Made by a program: the position numbers and the translations under genes
NCBI RefSeq assembly: GCF_016888005.1
Contig: NZ_JAFDVE010000019.1
Coordinates: 62,001 to 126,000 of the forward strand
From: Phycicoccus sp. CSK15P-2
Lineage (GTDB): Bacteria > Actinomycetota > Actinomycetes > Actinomycetales > Dermatophilaceae
Direction: 5' to 3'
Length of the DNA stretch: 64,000 nt
Shown: piece by piece, positions 8,620-16,536 of the stretch
Layout of the letters: each line of letters opens with the position of its first letter
How positions within the stretch are numbered: position 1 is the stretch's first letter
Notes under the pieces: generated by a model
The model's input: the letters and a program-made list of their open reading frames with translations, nothing else
What the model was told of the DNA's origin: nothing
Database searches by the model: none

Positions 8620-9717
8620 TCAGGCCCGCACGAGGACGCCGGGGCGGGGTCGCCCGCCGACGTCGACGGTGGGCCACTCGGGGTCGTGGACGAGGAGGTC
8701 GGGGCCGTCGTCGCGGACGACGGCTGTGTCCTCGACCTTCCACCGGTCGGTGCTCGGGTTCCAGGCGAGGACCGACCCGCGGGGGACGGTCGCGTCGGAG
8801 CCCGGGTGGGCGGGGAACTCCCGCGGCTGCCAGCCGGTGAACCCGCCCTGGTGGTGGCGGTGCCACGCGTCGGGGTCGAAGCCCTCGGCGGCGTAGCCCG
8901 CGACCCCGGCGGACACCACGTCCCCGATCCGGGCGCCGGGGACGGAGGCGTCGAGGAATCGTTGCTCGACCCGCAGCAACCGGGTGTGGGCGTCCCGGTC
9001 CGCGGCGGACAACGGCGCGAACGACACCCAGCGGGTGACGCTCGCGACGAGGCCGTCCCGACGGGCGCAGCAGACGAGCATCGCCCGCGCACCCAGCGGC
9101 TCCCCCGTCGGCAGCGGGTGGCGGTGCCGGCCGCCGCGGTCGCCGCCCGCGACCATGAGCACGACCGGGTCGAGCCCGTCGGCCAGCAACGCGTCGGCGA
9201 GCCGGCCGGCGGCGCGGTACTCGGTGTCGTCGGGCGTCAGGGCGAGCGCGGCCCGGGTGGCCGCCGAGGCGGCGTCGTGGCACACCTGCGCGAGGGTGGC
9301 CTGCTGCTGGGCGTCGAGGACCCGTCGGAGGGCGGCGAGGTCGGCGGCCAGGGGGACGTCGTCCCCGCGGGGCCGGTCGGCGCCGACGTCCGGGCCGGTC
9401 GGCAGGCGCGCGTCGCGGCCCTCCCACCACGGGACGACGGCCCACTCGACGGGCAGGCCCGCCAGCTCCGTGTCGCGCAGCCTCGGCGCTTCGATGGCGT
9501 TCGTCACCACGACCGCGGTGGGTCCGGTCCCCGGGTCGCCGAGCTCCACGACGACGTCGAGGCACGCCGCGTCGAGGGTCTGGGGGACGTGGACCCGCGC
9601 CCCGAGCAGCCAGGTGAGCGCGGCCGGCTCGCGCAGCACGAGCCGACGGACGCCCGCGTGCCGGGCGAGGTCGTCGAGGGCCGCCAGCCGGCCGGCGAAG
9701 CCGGTCACATCAGCCAT
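8620..9717 (-). CDS. Creatinase/aminopeptidase P (M24-fold) homologue lacking metal ligands
   Basis: This 365-residue protein has an N-terminal creatinase-like domain and a C-terminal pita-bread fold like Xaa-Pro peptidases. The first metal-binding block (normally DxG...SDxTR) reads MLVCCARRDG...ASVTRW. Both metal aspartates are therefore replaced, by Cys216 and Ser226. The histidine block (HRHHQGGFTGW) and the late glutamate block (WKVEDTAVV) remain. Such a pattern fits a metal-independent hydrolase, as creatinase is, rather than a peptidase. It overlaps the upstream GH31 gene by 8 bp and precedes the aldehyde dehydrogenase, so it is an integral operon member. No role for such a protein in sulfoquinovose or related sugar use is known to me. 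Confidence 0.75.
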   Translation of the reverse strand: MADVTGFAGRLAALDDLARHAGVRRLVLREPAALTWLLGARVHVPQTLDAACLDVVVELGDPGTGPTAVVVTNAIEAPRLRDTELAGLPVEWAVVPWWEGRDARLPTGPDVGADRPRGDDVPLAADLAALRRVLDAQQQATLAQVCHDAASAATRAALALTPDDTEYRAAGRLADALLADGLDPVVLMVAGGDRGGRHRHPLPTGEPLGARAMLVCCARRDGLVASVTRWVSFAPLSAADRDAHTRLLRVEQRFLDASVPGARIGDVVSAGVAGYAAEGFDPDAWHRHHQGGFTGWQPREFPAHPGSDATVPRGSVLAWNPSTDRWKVEDTAVVRDDGPDLLVHDPEWPTVDVGGRPRPGVLVRA

Positions 9718-11983
9718 GCCGGACCGCGCCGTCGAGCCCGAGCTCGACCGGCGACCCGTCGAAGCCGACGAACCGACGCGGTCCCTCCGCGACGTCGCCG
9801 TAGGCGTGCAGGGTCCACGGGCGGTCGACGAGGTCGTCGGTCGAGCGGACGTCCGGGCCGACCTCGACGCGCGGCAGGACGGCACCGGCGCGCACGAGGA
9901 CGGGCATCTCGTCGAGCCGGACCTCCACCTCGTGGAAGCCGGGACCCGTGAAGGACCCTTCGCCGTCGAGCTCGCGCCACGTCCCGGCGGGGACGTAGAA
10001 CCGGCGCCGCACCGGGGCGGTCCCGTCGTCGAAGACGGGGACGACGAGGAGGTCGGAGCCGACCATGAAGACATCGTCGACCGACTGGGCCACGGGGTCG
10101 TCGGGGAACTCCAGCCCGAGCGGACGCAGGACCGGCCAGCCGTGGGCCAGGGACTCGTGGGCCACCTGCCACAGCGTCGGGAGCATCGCGTAGCGGAGCC
10201 GGACCCAGTGGCGCGCGGCGTCGAGCGCCTCGTCGCCGAACGCCCACGGCTCGCGCGGTCGGAGCCCGTGCGCCCGCATGAGCGGCGAGAACGCGCCGAG
10301 CTGGGTCCAGCGGACGTACAGGCCCGGGGTGAGCTCGGGGCCGAAGAAACCGCCGATGTCGTGGCTCCACAGGCCCGGGGCGCTCACGGCGTAGGACAGC
10401 CCACCGCGGACCGTCGCCTGCATCCCGGCGACCGTCGACTCCGCGTCGCCGCCCCACTGGCCGGGGTACCGGTGCGAGCCGGCCCAGCCGCTGCGGCCCC
10501 ACACGAGCGGAGCCCGGCCGGTCGCCCGGCCGATGACGTCGCTGACCGTGCGGTTGTAGACCAGCGGGTAGAGGTTGTGGGCGTACTGCGGCGGCGTGCC
10601 GTCGAAGAGCGCGACGTCGTCGGGCAGGGCCTCCCCGAAGTCGGTCTTGAAGACGGCGACCCCGTCGGCCAGGAACGGCTCGTGCATCTCCTGCCACCAG
10701 GCGCGGGCCTCGGGGTTCGTGAAGTCGACGAGAGCACGCATCCGGCCGTCCGGCGTCGGCGTCTTGCGGATGCCCGCGAGAGTGCCGTCGGTGTGCCGGA
10801 CGAGGTAGCCCTTCTCCTCGGCCTCGGCGAACCGCGGGCTCACCGGGTCGAGGTAGGGCAGCTCCCAGACCGACAGCCGCACACCGCGCTCGGCGAGCGC
10901 CTCGACGAACGCCCGCCGGTCGCCGAAGCGGGTCTCGTTCCAGATGAAGTCGCAGTTGAGCCGGTCGACCACGAGCCAGTCCGGGTCGAGGTGGAGCACG
11001 TCGAGCGGCACCTCGTGCCGGCGCATGGTGTCGGCGACCTCGAGCATCTCCGGCCGGTCGTGGTAGCGGCAGCGACCCATCCAGTAGCCGAAGGCCCAGA
11101 GCGGCGGCACCTCGCCCCGACCCGTGAGCGCGGTGTACTCGGTGAGACGCTCCTTCGGGGTCCCACCGACGACGAGGTAGAGGTCGAGGACCTCGTCGGC
11201 GACGGTGAGCCCGAGCACCGACGGGCGCTCGTGCCCGACGTCGGCGGTCAGGACGGCGCCGGTGTTGACGAAGGCGCTGTACCCGACGCTGGAGTGCCAC
11301 ACCGGGACGGGCTTGTAGGCGAGTCCCGTGCCAGTGCCGCACGCGTCCTCGCTGCGCAGCACGAGGCGCTGGCCCTGCTTGGCCAGCCGGCCGAACTGCT
11401 CGCCGAAGCCGAGGACGTCCTCGCCCGGTGCGATCTCGAGGTTGAGAGTGAGCCCGGCGTCGTCGGCGACGACCGTGGGTGCCGTCATGAGCCCGGCCAC
11501 CTGCCGCAGCCGGTGCGCCGAGCGCAGCACCGGCCGTCCGGTCGCGTCCTCGACGGCCAGCGAGAACGGCGCACGCCCCACCCGCAGCCGCGCCTCCCCC
11601 GTCGACACGACGACCTCGCCCTCGACCTCCTCGACGGCGAGGGCCGTGGCGTCGGGAGCGGGGTCGACGACGATCCCCATCCCGGTGCCGTCGTCCTCGA
11701 GCACGGGATGGCCTGCCGGTGCGACGGTGAGGCGCAGCACCGACGGCGTCGGGGCGCTCACCCGCAGCGTGTACGGCGTGACGTCGGCGTCGGGCAGCTC
11801 GAGGGTCGGCAGGTTCGGCATCTGCGTCTCGATGCCCTGCTCGAGGGGCGGCTCGCCGGTGAGCCAGCCGGGCATGATGCCCAGCTGGACGCCGCGCAGG
11901 GCGTCGACCTCGAGCGAGACCTCGGTCGCGTCGGGGGTGGCGTGCACCGCACGGAGCCGGCGTAGGAGGAGCGGGTGGGGCAC
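9710..11983 (-). CDS. GH31 family alpha-glycosidase (alpha-xylosidase-like; candidate sulfoquinovosidase)
   Basis: This 757-residue glycoside hydrolase has the GH31 layout: N-terminal beta-sandwich, (beta/alpha)8 barrel and C-terminal beta domains. The nucleophile is Asp448 in FKTDFGEALP and the acid/base is Asp513 in QWGGDAEST; LWSHDIGGFF is also conserved. There is no signal peptide, so it acts inside the cell on imported glycosides. In this operon it should release the sugar that the isomerase then handles, by context sulfoquinovose from sulfoquinovosyl glycerol. However, the sequence looks more like alpha-xylosidase YicI (KTDFGE) than YihQ (ADFGEYLP), and the Gln/Arg/Trp residues that grip the sulfonate in YihQ are not evident at VLHLDPDWL and CDFIWNETRF. 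GTG start. Confidence 0.88.
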   Translation of the reverse strand: MPHPLLLRRLRAVHATPDATEVSLEVDALRGVQLGIMPGWLTGEPPLEQGIETQMPNLPTLELPDADVTPYTLRVSAPTPSVLRLTVAPAGHPVLEDDGTGMGIVVDPAPDATALAVEEVEGEVVVSTGEARLRVGRAPFSLAVEDATGRPVLRSAHRLRQVAGLMTAPTVVADDAGLTLNLEIAPGEDVLGFGEQFGRLAKQGQRLVLRSEDACGTGTGLAYKPVPVWHSSVGYSAFVNTGAVLTADVGHERPSVLGLTVADEVLDLYLVVGGTPKERLTEYTALTGRGEVPPLWAFGYWMGRCRYHDRPEMLEVADTMRRHEVPLDVLHLDPDWLVVDRLNCDFIWNETRFGDRRAFVEALAERGVRLSVWELPYLDPVSPRFAEAEEKGYLVRHTDGTLAGIRKTPTPDGRMRALVDFTNPEARAWWQEMHEPFLADGVAVFKTDFGEALPDDVALFDGTPPQYAHNLYPLVYNRTVSDVIGRATGRAPLVWGRSGWAGSHRYPGQWGGDAESTVAGMQATVRGGLSYAVSAPGLWSHDIGGFFGPELTPGLYVRWTQLGAFSPLMRAHGLRPREPWAFGDEALDAARHWVRLRYAMLPTLWQVAHESLAHGWPVLRPLGLEFPDDPVAQSVDDVFMVGSDLLVVPVFDDGTAPVRRRFYVPAGTWRELDGEGSFTGPGFHEVEVRLDEMPVLVRAGAVLPRVEVGPDVRSTDDLVDRPWTLHAYGDVAEGPRRFVGFDGSPVELGLDGAVRHG

Positions 11984-11989
11984 GGAAAA

Positions 11990-12805
11990 CTATCCCTTCA
12001 CGGAGCCGGCGGTGAGGCCGGCGACGAAGTAGCGCTGGAGGAAGACGTACGCGACGACGAGCGGCGCCGACGCGACGATGACCCCGGTGAACAGGAGGGG
12101 GTAGTTCGTGAGGAACTCGCCCTGGAAGTTGAGCAGCGCGAGCGGCAGCGTGACCTTCGCCGGGTCGTGGATGAACAGCAGGGGGTACAGCAGGTCGTTC
12201 CACTGGATGACGAAGAGGAAGATCGCCGTCGCGGCGAGCGAGGGCAGCGACACCGGCAGCGCGATGGAGCGGTAGGTCCGCCACGGCCCCGCGCCGTCGA
12301 TCGAGCCGGCCTCGAACAGCTCGCGCGGCAGGGTCCGCATGAAGCCGGTGAGGATGAACACGGCGACGGGCAGCGTCGCGACGATCTCGACGAGGACCAG
12401 ACCGAGGCGGCTGTCGAGCAGACCGAGCCGCTGCCACAGGACGTACTGGGGGATCATGTTCGACTGTGCGGGGACCGCCATACCGAGGACGAGGAAGCCG
12501 TACAGCGCGAAGCCCTTCCACCCCGGGATCCGGGACAGGCCGTACGCGGCGAGGCTGCCGATGACGAGGGTGAGCGCGACCGCGGTCACCGTGACGACGG
12601 TGCTGTTGACGAAGGCCGTCCCCATGCTCGCGTCGGTGAGCACCGAGCCGTAGTTCGTCGGCGCCAGCGTGGACGGCGGCCCGAACGGGGCGTCGAACAG
12701 CTGCTCGGTCGTCTTGAACGAGCCGGTGAGCACGACGAGCAGGGGGATGATGATGAGGAGGGCGTAGACGCCGAGGACGACCCGGCGGCCGAGGGACCCG
12801 ACCAT
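11990..12805 (-). CDS. Carbohydrate ABC transporter permease (MalG type)
   Basis: This 271-residue inner-membrane permease has six predicted membrane helices. The ATPase-contact EAA loop reads EAGSIDGAGPWRTYRSIALP, the form typical of the MalG/CUT1 group. It ends AGLTAGSVKG, a common CUT1 permease tail. It pairs with the MalF-type permease 13 bp upstream and the lipoprotein binding protein before that. A ribosome site (AAAGGAG) precedes the ATG. No ATP-binding subunit lies in the operon, so a shared MsiK/MsmX-type ATPase encoded elsewhere is expected. Confidence 0.92.
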   Translation of the reverse strand: MVGSLGRRVVLGVYALLIIIPLLVVLTGSFKTTEQLFDAPFGPPSTLAPTNYGSVLTDASMGTAFVNSTVVTVTAVALTLVIGSLAAYGLSRIPGWKGFALYGFLVLGMAVPAQSNMIPQYVLWQRLGLLDSRLGLVLVEIVATLPVAVFILTGFMRTLPRELFEAGSIDGAGPWRTYRSIALPVSLPSLAATAIFLFVIQWNDLLYPLLFIHDPAKVTLPLALLNFQGEFLTNYPLLFTGVIVASAPLVVAYVFLQRYFVAGLTAGSVKG

Positions 12806-12818
12806 GGTGCTGCTCCTT

Positions 12819-13772
12819 TCAGGCGCCGTGCTGGGTGAGGCGCACGGCCCGCCGCTGGAGCAGGCTCACGACGGCGATGATGAGCATGAAGACGATCGAC
12901 TCCGCTGCGGCGTATCCGAACTTGGAGTTCGTGAACGTCGTGTAGATGCGGGTCGAGAGGATGTCGAGAGAGCCCTTCGGCGGGTTGCCGCCGAGGCCGA
13001 GGATGAGGTCGAACGCCTTGAACGACTGGATCGTCGTGTAGGCGACGACGATGGCCGTCGCCGGCGCGATGAGCGGCCAGGTGACGAAACGGAACCGCTG
13101 CCACTGACTCGCGCCGTCGAGCGAGGCCGACTCGTACAGCTCGGCCGGGATCTGCTGCAGCCCGGCGATGAAGATGACCATGAGCTGACCGGCGTGCGCC
13201 CACACCTGGGCCAGGGCGACCCAGAAGATGGCCTGGTCGGCGTTCCCGAGGAACGCGCTGCGCAGACCGTCCAGGCCGATGCCGCCCAGGACCTGGTTGA
13301 TGAGGCCGAAGTTCGGGTCGTACATGAACTTCCACACGAAGGCCACGGACACCGACGACAGGATCGCCGGCAGGAAGAACAGGGCCCGCAACGCCGTGGA
13401 GGACCGCGAGTTGCGCTGGAGGAGCACCGCGAGGAGCAGCGACAGCGCCGTCTGGGCGATGACGACGACGAAAAGGAACTTGAGGTTGTTGGTCAGCGCC
13501 CCGCGGAAGAGGTCGTCGTTGGAGACGATCGACCCGAAGTTCGAGGTGCCGACGTTCGCGAAGTCGGCGCTGAACCCGTCCCAGTCCGTCACGGAGTACT
13601 GGAAGGCCTGGAGGGTCGGTCCGGCGAAGAACACGAGATAGAGGAGGAGCGCCGGGACGGGGAAGAACCAGAGCCCCGGGTGCACCCGCCCGTGGGCGCC
13701 TCGGCGGCGCCCACGGCGGGGACGGTCGGCGGCCGGGGTGACCCCGGCACGGGTCTCGGTCGTGGCGGTCAT
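12819..13772 (-). CDS. Carbohydrate ABC transporter permease (MalF type)
   Basis: This 317-residue permease has a basic, cytoplasmic N-terminus (RRGRRRGAHGRVH), six or more membrane helices and an EAA loop reading ESASLDGASQWQRFRFVTWP, as in MalF/UgpA proteins of the CUT1 class. It forms the membrane channel with the adjacent MalG-type subunit. It lies 10 bp after the binding-protein gene and is co-transcribed with the isomerase, aldolase and kinase. By context the cargo is sulfoquinovose or its glyceryl glycoside; the sequence alone does not reveal it. Confidence 0.92.
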   Translation of the reverse strand: MTATTETRAGVTPAADRPRRGRRRGAHGRVHPGLWFFPVPALLLYLVFFAGPTLQAFQYSVTDWDGFSADFANVGTSNFGSIVSNDDLFRGALTNNLKFLFVVVIAQTALSLLLAVLLQRNSRSSTALRALFFLPAILSSVSVAFVWKFMYDPNFGLINQVLGGIGLDGLRSAFLGNADQAIFWVALAQVWAHAGQLMVIFIAGLQQIPAELYESASLDGASQWQRFRFVTWPLIAPATAIVVAYTTIQSFKAFDLILGLGGNPPKGSLDILSTRIYTTFTNSKFGYAAAESIVFMLIIAVVSLLQRRAVRLTQHGA

Positions 13773-13782
13773 CGTGGGCTGC

Positions 13783-15084
13783 TCACTGACCGCGCTGCTG
13801 GTCGACGACCCGCTGGGCCTCGGCGGCGGCGGCGTCCGGCGACTTCCCGCCGACGACGGCGATGCAGGCTCCCTCGACGGCCGTGCGGATGTCGAGGTTG
13901 TTGAACTGGAACCGCGGCGCGAGGAGCGTCTTGCGGGTCAGCCAGGGCGCGATCGCCTTGAGGTCGGGGTTGGTGTACTCCACGTCCTTGACGGTGACGT
14001 TCTGGCTCGTTCCGTTCGCGTACACCCCGGCGACCTCGGGCGTCGAGAGGTACTCGAGCCACGCCAGGGCGGCGGCCTGGTTCTTCGAGGCGGAGTTGAC
14101 GCCGAGGACGAACGTCGCGTTGTAGATGCCCTCGTACTTCGCCTCGTCCGCCGACACCGTGATCGGGGCGATGAGGTCCATGTCGAACTCCGCGCCGAGG
14201 GCCCGGACGGCCGCGATGTGGTAGCTGCCCGTGGCGAGCATCGCGGCCTTCTTCGTCGCGAAGATCTGCTGGCAGGGCTCCACCGCGGTGCCGGTGGCGT
14301 TGTCCTGGAAGTAGGGCTTGAGCTGGACGTACTGCTGGAGCGTCGTGAGGAACCAGTCGTCGGTGCACTTGTACTCGCCCGACTCGATCTTCGTACACAT
14401 GTCGTCGCTGGGGGCGTTGTTCATCACCATGGCGTTGAACAGCTGGCCGGCGTTGCCGGGGTCCCCGCCGGGCCAGGCGATCGGCACGACGCCCTGGGAC
14501 TTGAGGTCGTCGCACAACCCGAGGAAGCCGTCCCAGTCCTTGGGCGCCGAGCCGCCGCCGGCCTTGGACACGAGGTCGGCGTTCGTGACGGGCATGTTGA
14601 AGACGACCTGGTACGGGTAGCCGAACTGGGTGTCGTCCTGTTTCCCGGCCTCGATGAGCGCCGGGTCGAAGTTCTGGACGAAGTCCTGGTTCGAGACGTC
14701 GGTGTACAGCCCGGCCTCGACCATGTCGACGAACTGCGCGCCGCGGAAGGCGACGAACACGTCGCCGACCGAGCCGCCGCGGATCCGCTGGAGCGCGGAC
14801 GACTGGTAGTCGTTCGAGGGCGAGATGTCCTGGCGTACGGACACGTCGGGCGTCGTCGCGGCGAACTTCTTGATGAGGTCGTCGAAGACCTGCTTGTCCT
14901 CCGCCCGCCAGTGGGCGAACGAGATGTCTCCGGAGGCCTCGCCGCTGATCGACGCGGCGCCGGTGCTCGTGGAGCCACCGGTGCTGCCCGGGCCGGCGCA
15001 TCCGGCGAGGACGGCGCCGACGCCTCCGGCGCCGACGAGCTGGAGGGCGGCGCGGCGGCTGAAGCCTTGCTGACGCGTGTTCAT
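13783..15084 (-). CDS. ABC transporter sugar-binding lipoprotein
   Basis: This is a 433-residue extracellular solute-binding protein of family 1. The N-terminus combines a twin-arginine-like stretch (GFSRRAALQL) with a lipobox, AVLAGC, followed by a Gly/Ser/Thr-rich linker, so the mature protein should be lipid-anchored outside the cell. Periplasmic-binding-protein blocks are present (ISFAHWRAEDKQVFDDLIKK and VRQDISPSNDYQSSAL). It supplies substrate to the two permeases directly downstream and has a strong ribosome site (AAAGGAG). Context points to sulfoquinovose or sulfoquinovosyl glycerol, as with the Agrobacterium SmoF system, but sulfonate-binding residues cannot be read off by eye. Confidence 0.9.
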   Translation of the reverse strand: MNTRQQGFSRRAALQLVGAGGVGAVLAGCAGPGSTGGSTSTGAASISGEASGDISFAHWRAEDKQVFDDLIKKFAATTPDVSVRQDISPSNDYQSSALQRIRGGSVGDVFVAFRGAQFVDMVEAGLYTDVSNQDFVQNFDPALIEAGKQDDTQFGYPYQVVFNMPVTNADLVSKAGGGSAPKDWDGFLGLCDDLKSQGVVPIAWPGGDPGNAGQLFNAMVMNNAPSDDMCTKIESGEYKCTDDWFLTTLQQYVQLKPYFQDNATGTAVEPCQQIFATKKAAMLATGSYHIAAVRALGAEFDMDLIAPITVSADEAKYEGIYNATFVLGVNSASKNQAAALAWLEYLSTPEVAGVYANGTSQNVTVKDVEYTNPDLKAIAPWLTRKTLLAPRFQFNNLDIRTAVEGACIAVVGGKSPDAAAAEAQRVVDQQRGQ

Positions 15085-15087
15085 GGA

Positions 15088-16536
15088 CTACTCCTTTGGA
15101 TCCACGGGGGCGAACTCGATGACGGGGATGCCGAGCTGGTCGGCGGCGGTGCGGAGCGCGGGACGGACGTCGGTCCACGCGAGCACCGTGTGGTGCGGGA
15201 AGCCGTGGGTGACGAGGCTCTGGACGACCTCGGCCGCGGAGGCGTCGAGGCGGACGGCGGCGGTGTTGCCCTGGAACCGGTTCGGCTCCGGGAGGGACTC
15301 GCCGGAGGCGATGAGCAGACGCAGGCCGCCGCGCTCGGGGTCCTCGGTGAGCCGGGCCATGACGACCGGCCCCGTCCGCAGGGGGAAGTCGCCGGCGACG
15401 CCGATCTTGCGGTTGCAATGGATGCTCTGGGTCGCGTCGGCCGGGTCGGCCGCGAGCGAGGTCGCCGCGGCCCCGCAATGCCACAGCCGGACCAGGTTGG
15501 CCTCGGCGTCGAGGTCGACGGTGTCGACGAGGTACGTCGTCCCGGAGCCGAGCGCCTCGAGGAGGAGCATCGTCACCGCGCCGTAGACGTCGCGCTCGCA
15601 CGCGGTCGGCGTGCCCTCGTCCGCGAGCCGCGAGAGCGAGGAGCACGGACATACGCCGAGCGAGCCGGGGAACTCCGGCCAGCAGCGGATGGCCATCCCG
15701 GACAGCTCGCCGTCGTCGCGCCACGAGCGCATGGCCGTCGTCACCCCCGCCGAACGCGACACCTGGTCGGCGTCGACGGCGGCGAGCGAGGGCTGGGCGG
15801 CCGTCGCGGCGGCCCGCTCGGTCTCGCGCCGCTGCTCGTCGACGGCGCCCACCCGGCCGAACATGTCCTCGACGGAGATCTGCTGGACCTCGATGCCGAG
15901 GAGCGAGGAGAGGAGGTCGGCGTCGTACCGGCTGGGGGTGAACCCGGTCGGGGCGTCCCCGACGAGCCCGAGGGTGCGCCCGCGCAGCGTCCCCAGGGCG
16001 GAGGCGACCGCGTCGGGGTCCTCGGCCCGCGGGCCCGTCGTGGTGGGCAGGTCGGGGACGGCGGGCAACCGCCCAGCCAGCGCCTCCCTGATCACGTCGC
16101 GGACCCCGGGCTCGCCCGGGTCGCCGTACACGAGGCGCGGGGTGCGGCCCGCGTGGACGACGAGCGCGTGCCCGAAGAGGTTGGCGCCGCACAGGCTGTT
16201 GAGCCACAGCCGGTCGCCGACCGGGCCCGGCTCACGGAAGGACCACAGGAGGACGGGCGCCTCCAGGTCCGAGTACAGGCGCAGCGCCGGCGAGGCGTCC
16301 GAGAACGACGCGCACACGTTGACGACGAGGTCCGCGCCCTCGAGCGGCACCTCGGCGGCCGCGTCGAGGTCCTCGGGGGTCATGACGAGGTTCGTCGGGC
16401 CGACGACCTCGGCCCCGAGCTCCTCGAGCAGGGCCCGGGCCTGGGCGGCCCGTTCGGCGGCCACGTCGACCGCGAAGGTCGGCCGGGCCGTCGGGATGAC
16501 GACGACGCGAGGACGGCCGGTGGTCGCGGCGGTCAC
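15088..16536 (-). CDS. L-fucose/arabinose-isomerase-family sugar isomerase, candidate sulfoquinovose isomerase
   Basis: This 482-residue protein has the fold signature of L-fucose isomerase relatives. An N-terminal half carries the conserved VVNVCASFSD region. The C-terminal catalytic block has ACERDVYGAVTMLLLEA and LVDTVDLDAEANLVRLWHCG, which supply the metal-binding Glu, Asp and His. These enzymes interconvert aldoses and ketoses. The downstream partners act on sulfofructose, so the inferred reaction is sulfoquinovose to sulfofructose, replacing the unrelated E. coli YihS (acylglucosamine epimerase fold). An isomerase unlike YihS is reported for the sulfo-transaldolase route of Bacillus. 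The GTG start overlaps the aldolase stop as GTGA; an upstream in-frame extension would overlap the aldolase extensively and is rejected. Confidence 0.82.
   Translation of the reverse strand: MTAATTGRPRVVVIPTARPTFAVDVAAERAAQARALLEELGAEVVGPTNLVMTPEDLDAAAEVPLEGADLVVNVCASFSDASPALRLYSDLEAPVLLWSFREPGPVGDRLWLNSLCGANLFGHALVVHAGRTPRLVYGDPGEPGVRDVIREALAGRLPAVPDLPTTTGPRAEDPDAVASALGTLRGRTLGLVGDAPTGFTPSRYDADLLSSLLGIEVQQISVEDMFGRVGAVDEQRRETERAAATAAQPSLAAVDADQVSRSAGVTTAMRSWRDDGELSGMAIRCWPEFPGSLGVCPCSSLSRLADEGTPTACERDVYGAVTMLLLEALGSGTTYLVDTVDLDAEANLVRLWHCGAAATSLAADPADATQSIHCNRKIGVAGDFPLRTGPVVMARLTEDPERGGLRLLIASGESLPEPNRFQGNTAAVRLDASAAEVVQSLVTHGFPHHTVLAWTDVRPALRTAADQLGIPVIEFAPVDPKE

Noticed and set aside
8620-10074. 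Longer M24-like protein reaching into the GH31 gene
   Set aside because: The additional 119 residues are Ser/Arg/Pro-rich antiphase sequence of the GH31 gene; MADVTGFAGRL is a natural start.
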